Shown here one piece after another: positions 9,741 to 20,400 of a stretch of 64,000 nt of DNA (the stretch's first letter is position 1; the number at the start of each line of letters is the position of its first letter). The stretch covers positions 96,643 through 160,642 of the forward strand of contig DASPUC010000026.1 in the NCBI GenBank assembly GCA_035623075.1, read 5' to 3'. The translations under genes were made by a program, and so were the position numbers. This DNA is from Nitrospiraceae bacterium (lineage in GTDB: Bacteria > Nitrospirota > Nitrospiria > Nitrospirales > Nitrospiraceae). Under the pieces are notes generated by a model. It made no database searches and was not told the DNA's origin. It worked only from the letters and a program-made list of their open reading frames with translations.

Positions 9741-10754
9741 CTATCGACAGCGGCGTGGCGGCCCTTGAACTCCGATAGGTGTCAGCCAGATATAATCTGC
9801 AATTTTGTCCCGAATCACTTCCTCCAACTCCGAGACCCGGTTTCTCTCAAAGGACATCATATAAATACTCAGCTGGCGGACAGGCCAACCAGCTCTACGG
9901 GTCACTCGATTCGGCACCGGAAGCTGGTATTGAATGTGACCCCCGCCTGTGTAGCTCACTACTGGGCCCGCCAAAGGATCCTGAGCAGAGCGAATGGTTG
10001 CTAGCCGTTCCACTATCGTCTTAGCCATGCCTTCATCACGCACCATCGAGGCCTCATACATCGACTGATAGAGGCTCTCCCCTCCCCCATGACATTGTTG
10101 GAGTTGCGTGATTATCCGCTCGCGATACAACGGCTCATCGACAATCGTTTCATCCTGCATCCCCCATTGGGCCATCTCAGGATCGGACCTCGCCGCCACG
10201 AGTCCTTTCTTCATGACCATTTTCACTAAACCTTTTGGAGGATTCAGCGCCACAAGCGAGAGCTGCCGATCCTTCGCAAGCTGAACCAGGGGCTCGTAGT
10301 CTTCGAATGGCCCTCCCCAATTCTGGAGCCAGTGACTTTGTTCGATGAATACAGATCGGTCGCGTTCCTGCCCTGAGGTATACCGATCGAGAGCCGGTTG
10401 ACCATCCCAGCCGAACATTTCCATGGCCAGGCCCGGCTTCCGTCCCCGCTCAATGAGCCCCCTCATAACTTGGAGAGCTGCCTCGATGTGGTACCGGTTG
10501 TGGTGCTCTTCCCCCAGATAAACGACATCTTGCAGAGCCAACTCCCTCATCACATCATCCATTCGAATCACCTGGCCACTGACAGCGTTGATGACCTGCC
10601 ATTCATGGAATCGCTCTCGGTTTTGGACGAATTGAGAAGACGCCGGTTCGCCGGCGGTGCAAGCCGCGATGCTCATGAGAGCCACCCCCAGCAGGACAGA
10701 ACTTCTGTGAAGCCGATCGAAGAGACGACGTCCTTCAGATTGACCCTGAGCCAT
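9741..10754 (-). CDS. ChaN-family haem-binding-like lipoprotein
   Basis: 337 residues with a lipoprotein signal: basic N-terminus, hydrophobic VLLGVALMS, lipobox SIAAC. The rest matches the ChaN / Tiki superfamily. It starts with DVVYLGEEHHNRYHIEAAL (the conserved GE-x-H active-site strand), then GLAMEMFGWD, and ends with a second conserved histidine region (PVVSYTGGGHIQYQLPVPNRV). ChaN relatives bind haem at the outer membrane, while Tiki relatives are metalloproteases, so both readings remain open. The gene sits 46 bases upstream of the CDGSH gene on the same strand and could be co-transcribed with it, which would fit an iron-related pair; this is inference. Confidence 0.85.
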   Translation of the reverse strand: MAQGQSEGRRLFDRLHRSSVLLGVALMSIAACTAGEPASSQFVQNRERFHEWQVINAVSGQVIRMDDVMRELALQDVVYLGEEHHNRYHIEAALQVMRGLIERGRKPGLAMEMFGWDGQPALDRYTSGQERDRSVFIEQSHWLQNWGGPFEDYEPLVQLAKDRQLSLVALNPPKGLVKMVMKKGLVAARSDPEMAQWGMQDETIVDEPLYRERIITQLQQCHGGGESLYQSMYEASMVRDEGMAKTIVERLATIRSAQDPLAGPVVSYTGGGHIQYQLPVPNRVTRRAGWPVRQLSIYMMSFERNRVSELEEVIRDKIADYIWLTPIGVQGPPRRCR

Positions 10755-10823
10755 AGGCCTTACCTAACACAGCTCCCTGGGACCGGCAAGCAGACAACCT
10801 TGACGCTCTGAGAGCAGCCCGTT

Positions 10824-12209
10824 ATGCTACCTCGCTCTGCCGATCACCAGCAGGAAGTGTTGTGCAGCTCTCGTCCATTTTACGGTGGCATGACCTCGCA
10901 CGCCCAAGTCCTGGCAGATTTTCGATCGCAAATCACCAGGCTCCTGCAAGAGCGAGACGCCCAATGGCAAGCGTCGCGCCGCCTCGTCGGTGTCGATCGT
11001 CTCGGCGCCACCCTGAAACGGCTGCTCGAAGAGGCACGCCGCGTCGAGATTCCAATTCCCGTCCGCGACGCCATTGAAGTCGCGCTCAAGCAGGGTGAGG
11101 CAGCTACGCTCCAAGAGTTGATCGGGCCTCGACTCAAGGAACTAACGGGACTCCCCCCGACCAAGGCCGTTCGCGCACTCTGCGTCTGGTTTGACCTGGT
11201 CGAAAGTCCGACATCGCAATGGCCTCTGCCGCTGTTGTCACATGAAACGGTCTCGACGTTCATCCAACAGCATGACAATCCCTTTGATTTATTGCTCAAG
11301 GCAGATATGGCCTCGCTGTTGGACATCGGAGCGGGAGACCTTTTCTTTGCCAGTGAACTCGCCGATCAGTACATGCCGCGCTTTCAGCAACAAGGCCGCC
11401 AGTTGACGCTCCATTGTCTCGATCGACTTCTTCCTGATTCGAAACTCGGCGGACCTTTGCATCCCGGACGCCAGCGACTGGATGCGCTTCGGACAAAACC
11501 AGGCCTCTCGTTTCAATTCTTTCGTGACCAAGACATGTTTGCTTCAGAAGAACTGATACGTGCGGGACGGATGGCGCCACGCTATACCATCGTCACCTGT
11601 TGGGCACCAGCCACTCCCACGTTTGCCTATGAACCCACGAGACTGTCTGTCGATGTGATTACGGGCGAGCTCCGTCGCACAAAAGGCTCGTTCCGTCAAA
11701 CGCGCTTCGAAGGCGAAACAGCCCTTGAAGTTCAACACGGCGACCGAGCTCTGTTGTTTCCACCATGGAAGTTTGAGATCAGGGGCCCGCTCGCATTGCT
11801 GGATCTTATGTCCCGCCTGGGCGTACTGTGTATTCTAGGAGCCGTTGACAACCAAGTGTTTTGGGAACTCCTCGCTCAGCTCCTCGAGGATGAACGGTAT
11901 CGACCGCACGATCTTCCATTCACCGTGCAGACGATTCCAAATGTGTTCGGTGAGGCCTTCAATCGACTGGGAAGCCTCGAAGTCGGCGACACACTGAATC
12001 TGACTGATGTGGGACCAATCCGAGCACAATTGCCACGTGTGTTGCCGATTCGATCGGGAGCGATGGGGCCCTACTGCTTTTCCTCAATCCAGATTCGTCG
12101 GGGAGCGGTTTTCCCCAATGTTCCAGCCAGTAGTACAGCTCGACGATTCCGCGATATGGTGGAGGAAACCACTCCGTGGTTCCTTTGCCTCGTGCCGGAA
12201 CGTCCGTGA
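10824..12209 (+). CDS. Methyltransferase-like protein of unknown function
   Basis: 461 residues from ATG 10824, or 439 from ATG 10890; neither start has a clear ribosome binding site. The N-terminal 100 residues are helical and charged (LKRLLEEARRVE...). The centre contains SLLDIGAGDLFFASELAD, which looks like the glycine-rich SAM-binding loop of class I methyltransferases, followed by LTLHCLDRL, an acidic strand end in the expected place. The C-terminal half has no motif I recognise. No signal peptide is present. I call the fold from one motif only, so the activity is not certain. It is transcribed towards the MoxR operon but separated from it by 163 bases. Confidence 0.6.
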   Translation: MLPRSADHQQEVLCSSRPFYGGMTSHAQVLADFRSQITRLLQERDAQWQASRRLVGVDRLGATLKRLLEEARRVEIPIPVRDAIEVALKQGEAATLQELIGPRLKELTGLPPTKAVRALCVWFDLVESPTSQWPLPLLSHETVSTFIQQHDNPFDLLLKADMASLLDIGAGDLFFASELADQYMPRFQQQGRQLTLHCLDRLLPDSKLGGPLHPGRQRLDALRTKPGLSFQFFRDQDMFASEELIRAGRMAPRYTIVTCWAPATPTFAYEPTRLSVDVITGELRRTKGSFRQTRFEGETALEVQHGDRALLFPPWKFEIRGPLALLDLMSRLGVLCILGAVDNQVFWELLAQLLEDERYRPHDLPFTVQTIPNVFGEAFNRLGSLEVGDTLNLTDVGPIRAQLPRVLPIRSGAMGPYCFSSIQIRRGAVFPNVPASSTARRFRDMVEETTPWFLCLVPERP

Positions 12210-12372
12210 GGCGGAATAACCCCGCGCTTTCATTCGACAGCACCGCAACCAATCCGAACACCGATAACGACAGAAAACCGCTGAAAAATTGACCGTCTAT
12301 CGACCCTTTGTTAGACTTCGACAGTGTCCATCCACACATCATTTCTAAACCACCCCAACCCCTAAACTCACC

Positions 12373-13314
12373 ATGACATCGGGGCATAGGATCCGAGCCA
12401 TCCAGGATAATATCGCGTGCGTCATCAAGGGAAAACCGCACGTCATTGAAATGGCGGTAGTCTGCCTTCTGGCGCGAGGTCATCTGCTCCTGGAGGATGT
12501 TCCCGGCGTCGGCAAGACCACGCTCGCACACAGTCTGGCCCGTTCACTCGACTGCTCCTTCAAACGCATTCAGTTCACCAGCGACCTCCTGCCGTCGGAT
12601 ATCGTAGGTGTATCGATCTTCAATCGGCAAAAACAGGGGTTCGAATTCATGCCTGGCCCCATCTTCGCAAATGTCGTCTTGGCGGATGAGATCAATCGAA
12701 CGACGCCGAAGACGCAGAGCAGCCTCTTAGAGGCGATGAGTGAAGCGCAAATTTCCGTCGACAACCAGACCTATCCCTTGCGCCAACCGTTCATGGTCAT
12801 CGCGACACAAAACCCGGCTGAATTCCATGGAACGTTTCCCTTACCGGAATCTCAACTCGATCGATTCCTGATGCGTCTGCGTATCGGCTACCCCGCGGCA
12901 GAAGAGGAACGCAAGGTGCTCGACCGTCCCCATTCGCTCCACCCGGCGGAACATTTACAGCCTGTGGCGGCAGTTTCAGATGTCCTCGAACTTCAGGCGC
13001 GCGTCGAACAAGTTCACATCGAAGAGAGCCTGATGGACTACCTACTTGCCATTGTGCACGCCACCCGTCAGAGTGAATTCCTCGCATTGGGTGTCAGCAC
13101 AAGAGGCGCGGTAGCGCTCAGCACGAGCGCCAAAGCCTTAGCACTCGTTCGTGGCCGAGACTATTGTCTCCCAGAGGACATGAAAGAGTTGGCCCCCGCT
13201 GTTCTCTCCCATCGCATCATGGTGAATCGAACCCACAGCATGCGGGCGCAGAATTTTGAACAGGCTGAACAGATCGTGTCGGATATCGTGGACACGGTTC
13301 CCGTTCCCGTATAA
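12373..13314 (+). CDS. MoxR-family AAA+ ATPase
   Basis: 313-residue cytoplasmic AAA+ chaperone-type ATPase. Walker A is PGVGKTT (about residues 44-50) and Walker B is VVLADEIN (about 101-108). Sensor 1 lies in ATQNPAEFHGTFPLPESQLDRF, the hallmark stretch of the MoxR group, and the C-terminal lid runs from about residue 200. MoxR ATPases act with DUF58 and von Willebrand-type partners in maturing or inserting envelope complexes. Here it is the first gene of an operon with a DUF58 protein 30 bases downstream and a transglutaminase protein after that, the usual trio. The target of the system is unknown. Confidence 0.93.
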   Translation: MTSGHRIRAIQDNIACVIKGKPHVIEMAVVCLLARGHLLLEDVPGVGKTTLAHSLARSLDCSFKRIQFTSDLLPSDIVGVSIFNRQKQGFEFMPGPIFANVVLADEINRTTPKTQSSLLEAMSEAQISVDNQTYPLRQPFMVIATQNPAEFHGTFPLPESQLDRFLMRLRIGYPAAEEERKVLDRPHSLHPAEHLQPVAAVSDVLELQARVEQVHIEESLMDYLLAIVHATRQSEFLALGVSTRGAVALSTSAKALALVRGRDYCLPEDMKELAPAVLSHRIMVNRTHSMRAQNFEQAEQIVSDIVDTVPVPV

Positions 13315-13344
13315 ACACCACGAATCCTGAATGGAACACCCACC

Positions 13345-14472
13345 ATGAAGATATTGGTGGACCACTTAGCCTCGTTCCTTCGCTGGCTCCTGAACCGGCT
13401 GTCTGTTCGTCGCTCGATTCGCCTTACATCAGAAGGGACTCGCTTCCTCCTCTTCACCCTTGGAATCGGGATTGCCGCCATCAATACCGGCAATAATCTC
13501 TTCTACTTGCTGCTGGCGATGATGTTGAGCCTCATCGTGATTTCTGGGCTCCTGTCCGAATACAGTCTTCGACGCCTGGAGTTTCGTCGACATTTTCCCG
13601 ATCTGATCACTGCCCAAGACCCGACGACGGTTACTCTCTCGGTGACCAATCGCAATGGTCACATTCCCAGTTTTTCTCTCCATCTGCTTGATATTGTCGA
13701 CGGCATTGATATCGATCGCGGCATGTGGATTCGTCACCTCCCTGCTCGGCAAGCAGTCCTGCTCTCATATTCGCTCGTGGCTGCCAAACGAGGCTGGCTC
13801 AAGCTCGACGGCCTTCGAGTTCAGACCTTGTTTCCGTTCGGTCTCTTTCTCAAGCGGGCGCTGTTTCGTATGCCGTCGCAGCTTCTCGTCGGGCCTCAGA
13901 TCAAACCGATGGCTGTCCGATTCGTGGACGAACTGGTTTCGCAAGGCCAGGGACACTCGTTCCCGCGGCACGGCCATGGAACGGAACTTCATAACCTTCG
14001 TCTCTACCAGCCAGGGGATGACTCCCGGACCATTCATTGGATGTCCACAGCCCGCACTTCTCAGCTGATCGTCCGTGAGACCGAAACCGATGACCAGCGG
14101 CGCCTCACAGTTGCATTATCGACCACGGCGCCTCGCCAGAATGACGCGTTGTTTGAACGAGCCGTCATCTTGGTCGCATCACTTCTATGGGAACTGTCTC
14201 AACGATCGTACTTCGTTCGACTGGTGGTCGGGACAGCGGACTCCGGCTTTGGAGCAGGCACTGCGCACTTCGGAACGATCCTGCGTTTGCTGGCTTTATG
14301 TCAACGCCGGAACCCGAATGACAAGGAGACACCGTGTTATTGTCATGACGGCCAAGACGGGTATCTACTGGCTGTCATCCCGTGGTCCGACCCCACAGCA
14401 TCTGCGGCATGGGCAGACGCAGATCGACTGCTCGATGAAACGCAGCTAGAAGAGCTCACCCATGGCCATTGA
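13345..14472 (+). CDS. DUF58 domain membrane protein
   Basis: 375 residues. Two adjacent hydrophobic segments near residues 30-75 (FLLFTLGIGIAAINTG and LFYLLLAMMLSLIVISGLL) anchor it. A beta-rich region follows, then the DUF58 core with its signature GHGTELHNLRLYQPGDDSRTIHW and IVRETE. DUF58 resembles a von Willebrand A-like fold and partners MoxR ATPases. The gene follows moxR after 30 bases and overlaps the next gene by 11 bases (14462-14472), so the three are probably translated together. Confidence 0.9.
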   Translation: MKILVDHLASFLRWLLNRLSVRRSIRLTSEGTRFLLFTLGIGIAAINTGNNLFYLLLAMMLSLIVISGLLSEYSLRRLEFRRHFPDLITAQDPTTVTLSVTNRNGHIPSFSLHLLDIVDGIDIDRGMWIRHLPARQAVLLSYSLVAAKRGWLKLDGLRVQTLFPFGLFLKRALFRMPSQLLVGPQIKPMAVRFVDELVSQGQGHSFPRHGHGTELHNLRLYQPGDDSRTIHWMSTARTSQLIVRETETDDQRRLTVALSTTAPRQNDALFERAVILVASLLWELSQRSYFVRLVVGTADSGFGAGTAHFGTILRLLALCQRRNPNDKETPCYCHDGQDGYLLAVIPWSDPTASAAWADADRLLDETQLEELTHGH

Positions 14473-16630
14473 CCAAACCTTCCGATTCAGCTCCCTGCTG
14501 CTGGCTGCCTCGGCCTTTACTGGTCTGGTATTGGCGCACGCGGTCCCGCTGTGGCTAGCCGTCCTGACAGGCATCATCTTGAGCCTCACGCTGCTGCAGA
14601 CTGCGGGCGTGATGGCACATCGAATCATAGCGGCAGGGACTATGGTGCGATCGGTGATCTGGAATCTCGTTCTAATCGCGGCGTTCATCGGTTTTATCCT
14701 GGACCTCTTCCTCATCTCGCGGGAACTCCTCCCGGCCGGCATCCACTTTCTGGTGATTCTCCTCACCATCAAGCTGGCCTCACTCCGCGAGCGGCGCGAC
14801 TTTCGTCATCTGTATGCCATCAGTCTGATGGCCATTTTAGCTTCCGCCGCCTTGACGACCGATGTCTGGTACGTCCCGATCTTTCTGCTCTATCTCCTGG
14901 CCGCCGTCTGGACGCTCTTGCTCCACCACCTCACCGATAATGCTCGTCAGGCTGATACATCTAGGAGCGCTGTCGCTCTCAGCCATCGAATAACCAGCAG
15001 ATTTTTCTGGCTCACAAATGGTATTGCCCTGACCACGTTCGGTATGACGCTCCTCATCTTCTTTATCATGCCCCGCGTCGGCACGGGATGGGTGCAAAAA
15101 TCCCAGAACGCAGGGCTTCGCGCGACAGGATTCTCTGATCGAGTCGATTTGGGCACGATCGGCTCGATCAAGCAAGATCCGAGCATCGTGATGCGTGTGG
15201 AGCTGCCGGATCAGGCGACGGATCGACACGAAGCTCTCTACCTCCGGGGCACTGCGTACAATTATTATGACGGCCGCGCATGGAACTCGAATCCCGTGTA
15301 TCGCCGTTCGCTGGCTATGTCGACGGAAGGGACATTTGTCGTCCGGTCAGGAGGGATCCGGTCATATGGGCATTCGTCACTACCATTGCGACAGGACATT
15401 CTCCTGGAAGCGCTCGACACCTCCGTCTTGTTTGCCGCACCAATTGCCGAGTCAATTAGTGGAGAATTTCCTGCTGTTCAAGCCGATACCATGGGCGGAC
15501 TTCACTTGCCGTTTCCATCGACGTCACGCATCCGATATTCCGTCACCTCGCAACCGCGTCAGATGACGCCGGATGAACAATCGGCTCCTGTGCTGGATTA
15601 TCCGGAAGCCATTCGCCGCCACTATCTTCAAGTGCCAAAGATTTCAGACCAGGTGGGCGAATTAGCGCAAGACATTGTGCGCAAAGCCACAGGCCCGTAC
15701 GAAAAGGCGCTCGCAATTCAGGAACATCTTACCCAAAACTATCGATACAGTCTGGACGTCGAGACGTCCACCATCGAACATCCCGTCGAGGATTTCCTCT
15801 TCGTCCGAAAAACTGGATATTGTGAGCACTATGCGACTGCCATGGTGATCCTCCTCAGATCCGTAGGCATCCCGGCGCGATTGGTAACGGGATTTCTCGC
15901 AACGGAATGGAACGAGTACGGTGGATACTACACGGTCCGTCAACAAGATGCTCATGCCTGGGTGGAAGTGTTTTTTCCTCGTTCAGGCTGGATTACCATG
16001 GATCCCACGCCAACGGTTGGCACCTCTATGGCCGGATCTCGGGGAGAGATTCTGCGAAGGCTGGGCGAGTCGTTTCGATTGTACTGGGATCGACTATTCG
16101 TTCGGTACAGCGCGGCAGATCAACTGACGTTGGTCTATGGAATCCGACAAAGCAGCGATATCCTTCGCGATCACATCAGCACCATGTTCTCCAGCTTCTT
16201 GTCCCCTTTGACTCATCTAGTTGCTACACTTACACCCAACGCGCGAGCGTCTCAGCAAGGGGCCTTATGGTTCTTAGGCGGCTCAGCTCTTTTTGGTCTT
16301 GTAGTCCTCGCAACATTGATCTGGAGGAAAACGCAGTGGAAAGCAGCCGCTCAGAACGGCGGTGCGCGTCATCACCGAGCCATCGTGGGGCTGTATGTCC
16401 AAATGAGAAGAGTTGCAGAACGAGAGGGCATCACACGATCCGTTTCCACCACTCCGAAAGAGTTTGTGCAGCAGGTTCATCATCGGTGTGTTACTGCAGG
16501 ACCGTCGGCGGCGGGATTCATTGAACTGTATTGCCGTGTGCGGTTCGGCCGTCATTTGCTCACGCAACAAGAATTCGCACAAGCGACAGAATACGCTAAT
16601 TCTTTCCGTCGGATTCTACGAACGAGTTAA
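14462..16630 (+). CDS. TgpA-like transmembrane transglutaminase-domain protein
   Basis: 722 residues. The N-terminal third has a set of membrane helices (about residues 10-200, DUF3488 type). The periplasmic transglutaminase-like core has the catalytic Cys in KTGYCEHYATAMVILLRS, the His in QDAHAWVEVFFP and the Asp in WITMDPTPT. A further membrane helix follows near residue 600 (LWFLGGSALFGLVVLATLIW), then a cytoplasmic DUF4129-like tail. All three catalytic residues are present, so activity is plausible. Its start lies inside the end of the DUF58 gene. Relatives are essential or envelope-related in some proteobacteria; the substrate is unknown. Confidence 0.92.
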   Translation: MAIDQTFRFSSLLLAASAFTGLVLAHAVPLWLAVLTGIILSLTLLQTAGVMAHRIIAAGTMVRSVIWNLVLIAAFIGFILDLFLISRELLPAGIHFLVILLTIKLASLRERRDFRHLYAISLMAILASAALTTDVWYVPIFLLYLLAAVWTLLLHHLTDNARQADTSRSAVALSHRITSRFFWLTNGIALTTFGMTLLIFFIMPRVGTGWVQKSQNAGLRATGFSDRVDLGTIGSIKQDPSIVMRVELPDQATDRHEALYLRGTAYNYYDGRAWNSNPVYRRSLAMSTEGTFVVRSGGIRSYGHSSLPLRQDILLEALDTSVLFAAPIAESISGEFPAVQADTMGGLHLPFPSTSRIRYSVTSQPRQMTPDEQSAPVLDYPEAIRRHYLQVPKISDQVGELAQDIVRKATGPYEKALAIQEHLTQNYRYSLDVETSTIEHPVEDFLFVRKTGYCEHYATAMVILLRSVGIPARLVTGFLATEWNEYGGYYTVRQQDAHAWVEVFFPRSGWITMDPTPTVGTSMAGSRGEILRRLGESFRLYWDRLFVRYSAADQLTLVYGIRQSSDILRDHISTMFSSFLSPLTHLVATLTPNARASQQGALWFLGGSALFGLVVLATLIWRKTQWKAAAQNGGARHHRAIVGLYVQMRRVAEREGITRSVSTTPKEFVQQVHHRCVTAGPSAAGFIELYCRVRFGRHLLTQQEFAQATEYANSFRRILRTS

Positions 16631-16822
16631 CGATCTCTTTCCAGCTCTGCCCCACCGCGTGTTCCCTTCGCGCACTGCACCAGCTCGACCCAACGGGAGA
16701 AAATTCGTTTCCTCTTACCACCTCGGTTCCTGATTTCCATCGGTTATTCGAGGCTTAAGGAACACGAAACTCTCGCCGTTGGTCAGAATTACAGCAACAG
16801 GGGTTAGGAAGGTGACATGGGC

Positions 16823-16897
16823 TGGAGCGGGAAACGGGATTTGAACCCGCGACCCTCGCCTTGGCAAGGCGATGCTCTACCACTGAGCTATTCCCGC
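16823..16897 (-). tRNA. tRNA-Gly (anticodon GCC)
   Basis: On the minus strand the acceptor arm GCGGGAA pairs with TTCCCGC, followed by T and an encoded CCA. The D arm is AGCTCAGTGGTAGAGC, the anticodon loop is CTTGCCAAG giving GCC, and the T arm is CGGGTTCAAATCCCG. The cloverleaf is complete. Confidence 0.97.
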
Positions 16898-17432
16898 TCA
16901 CATTTTTACGGAGAGGGACGGGATTCTACTGAGCAAGGGAGGGGCTGTCAAGCAAGCCAACGAGACTGAATTTTTCGCTATTTTTCAGCGTTACAGATTG
17001 CCCACATGCTACGAAATAGTAACGCGACGATACTTTTCGTATGTATATGAAATTAAAAGTATTATTGAGAAGCGCACGTCATTCCAGCATATCCGCGATA
17101 CACCAACTACTCACAGCACTGCTCAGATCACATCTCAACGGAAGCAAGGATTTAAGAACAATTGACATTGATATCAACTGCTTACGATTATAATCCCATC
17201 CCCGATCTAGAGGACCTTTATGGTTCGATTATTGCGAAAGTATGCAGCCCATGATGTCCAGAAACAACAACTGTAGTGGCTGTGAAATCTTTGCTTAGTC
17301 GACGTCAGTCAGGCCTCATGCGGTTGACGCCTGGACAGCTTTTCAACGAAGGGAGGTGGTCAGGGTTTTTGTTGTGTCTCCGTGAAGAAGAGGTGGGCTG
17401 ACTGAAGCCCTCAACATTAGGAGGTGTCACTC
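16898..17432 (+). promoter_or_regulatory. AT-rich upstream regulatory region of nxrAB
   Basis: 535 bases without a gene. It holds an AT-rich block around 16975-17070 with an inverted repeat (ATACTTTT at 17030-17037 and AAAAGTAT at 17055-17062), the promoter-like cluster at 17162-17194, and a leader of over 200 bases. The leader contains a weak hairpin (GTCAGGC near 17308-17314 with GCCTGGAC at 17329-17336). Length and composition suggest complex control of a highly expressed operon. Confidence 0.5.
17162..17194 (+). promoter_or_regulatory. Candidate nxrA promoter with embedded palindrome
   Basis: TATAAT at 17189-17194 is a perfect -10. Upstream lie TTGACA (17162-17167, spacer 21) and TTGATA (17168-17173, spacer 15); neither spacing is ideal. 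TTGATATCAA at 17168-17177 is a perfect 10-bp palindrome on the -35 region and could be an operator. The leader to the ATG would be about 230 bases. Confidence 0.5.
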
Positions 17433-20400
17433 ATGTTTTTATCACGTCGGCAGTTTTTGAAGGCGACAGCGGGGACGGTGGCGGTGGCGGCCTTAGCCGA
17501 TAAGGCGCTCGCGTTGACCGCGCTGCAGCCGGTGATCGAGGTCGGGAACCCCTTGGGGGACTACCCCGATCGGTCGTGGGAGCGCGTCTACCATGACCAG
17601 TATCGGTACGATTCGTCGTTTACGTGGTGTTGTTCGCCCAACGACACGCACGGGTGCCGCGTCCGGGCCTTTGTCCGGAACGGCGTCGTGATGCGGGTGG
17701 AGCAGAACTATGACCACCAGACCTATGAAGACCTCTACGGCAACCGCGGGACCTTTGCCCATAACCCGCGCATGTGCCTGAAGGGGTTCACCTTCCATCG
17801 GCGGGTGTACGGCCCGTATCGGTTGAAGGGGCCGTTGATGCGTAAGGGCTGGAAGGAGTGGATGGATGCGGGGGCGCCGGAGCTCACGCCGGATGTGAAG
17901 CGGAAGTACAAGTTTGACAGCCGCTTCCTGGACGACATGGTCCGCGCGTCCTGGGACACGGCCTTCACCTATGTGGCCAAAGGGTGCATTACCATCGCCA
18001 CGCGCTACAGCGGCGAGGCGGGTGCCCGACGGCTCCGGGAGCAGGGCTATGCGCCGGAAATGATCGAGATGATGAAGGGCGCGGGGGTCCGCTGCTTCAA
18101 GCATCGCGCCGGCATGCCGGTCCTCGGCATCATCGGCAAGATGATGAACACGCGGTTCAATGGTGGCGTGCTGCCGCTGCTGGACTCGTGGATTCGAAAG
18201 GTCGATGCGGACAAGGCCCAGGGTGGGAAATACTATTCCAACTATACCTGGCACGGGGACCAGGACCCGTCACACCCCTGGTGGAACGGGACACAGAATT
18301 GCGACGTCGATCTTTCCGACATGCGCTTCTCCAAGCTGAACACCAGCTGGGGGAAGAACTTCGTCGAGAACAAGATGCCGGAAGCGCACTGGAAGCTCGA
18401 GTCCATCGAGCGCGGCGCCCGCATCGTCGTGATCACGCCGGAATATAACCCGACCGCCTACCGCGCCGACTACTGGATTCCAGTACGGCCGGAGACGGAC
18501 GCGGCGAACTTCCTCGGCGTCTGCAAGATCATGATCGACGAGAATATGCAGGATATCGATTACATCAAGGGGTACACGGACATGCCGCTGCTAGTCCGGA
18601 CGGATACCCTCCAGTATCTGGATCCCCGGGATGTGATCGCCGACTACAAGTTCCCGGACTTCTCGAAGACCTACTCAGGGCGGGTGCAGTCGCTGAAGCC
18701 GGAGCAGATCGAGCGGCTCGGCGGGATGATGGTCTGGGACCTGAACAAGAAACAGGCCGTCCCGCTCCATCGTGAGCAGGTGGGCTGGCACTTCCAGAAT
18801 AGCGGAATTGATCCGGGCCTCACGGGCACCTACCGCGTTAAGTTGCTGAATGGACGCGAAGTGGACGTGATGTCGATCTATCAGATGTACTTGGTACATC
18901 TCCAGGATTACGACCTGGACACCGTCATCCAGATCTCCCGGTCTCCGAAAGATCTGGTGGTTCGGTATGCCCGTGACTCCGGGACGATCAAGCCGGCGGC
19001 CATGCACAATGGCGAAGGCGTCTGTCACTATTTCCACATGACGGAAATGGGACGCGCCGCGGCCTTGATCTCGACCCTCACCGGCAACATCGGAAAGTTT
19101 GGGACGGGTTGCCATACCTGGTCGGGCAACTACAAGGCGGGCATCTGGAATGCCACGCCCTGGTCCGGTGCCGGGTTGGCCGTGCACACGGGGGAGGATC
19201 CCTTCAACCAGACCCTCGATCCGAATGCGCATGGCAAGGAGATCAAGACCAAGAGCTACTACTACGGCGAGGAAGTGGGCTACTGGAACCATGGGGACAC
19301 GGCCCTCATCGTCAACACGCCGAAGTACGGCCGCAAAGTATTCACGGGCAAGACCCACATGCCGAGCCCGAGCAAGGTCCGGTGGGTCACCAACGTGAAC
19401 ATTCTGAACAACTCCAAGCACCACTACGACATGGTGAAGAACGTCGATCCGAACATCGAGATGATCGTCACGCAAGACATCGAGATGACCTCGGACGTGA
19501 ACCATGCGGACGTGGCGTTTGCGTGCAACAGCTGGATGGAATTCACCTATCCGGAAATGACGGGCACGGTGTCCAATCCGTGGATTCAGATCTGGAAGGG
19601 CGGGATTCGGCCGTTGTACGACACACGGAACGATGCCGATACCTTTGCCGGCGTCGCGGTCAAGCTCACGGAGATGACCGGCGATGTTCGGATCCGGCAG
19701 GTGTTCCACTTCGTGTACATGAACCGGGTGGATGTGTACGTCCAGCGCGCGCTCGATGCCAGCGCCACGTGCTACGGCTACAGTGCCGACGTGATGCTGA
19801 AGTCGGAGAAGGGCTGGATGTGCATGGGTCGCACCTATCCGCGACATCCGCTCTGGGAAGAGACGAACGAGAGCAAGCCGCAATGGACCCGGTGCGGACG
19901 CATCGAAACCTATCGCGTCGAGCCGGAAGCCATCGAGTACGGCGAAAACTTTGTCGTCCATCGGGAAGGCCCGGAGTGTACGCCCTACCTCCCGAACGCC
20001 ATCATGTCGACGAACCCCTTCGTGCGACCGGATGACTACGGGATTCCGATCACGGCCCAGCACCACGACGACAAGCATGTCCGGAACATCAAGCTGCCAT
20101 GGGCAGACATCAAGCGGAATGCGAATCCGTTGTGGGAGAAGGGGTACCAGTTCTACTGCGTCACCCCGAAGACCCGGCACCGGGTGCACAGCCAGTGGTC
20201 GGTGAACGACTGGGTGCAGATCTACGAGTCGAACTTCGGCGATCCGTACCGCATGGACAAACGGACGCCGGGCGTCGGCGAGCACCAGTTGCACATCAAC
20301 CCCCAGGCGGCGAAAGACCGCGGGATCAACGACGGCGACTATTGTTATGTGGACGGCAACCCGGTGGACCGGCCGTACCGCGGCTGGAAACCCTCGGACC

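Noticed and set aside
17493..18254. 253-residue minus-strand open frame under the nxrA N-terminus
   Set aside because: Antisense shadow of the biased nxrA codons; no motif or start signal.
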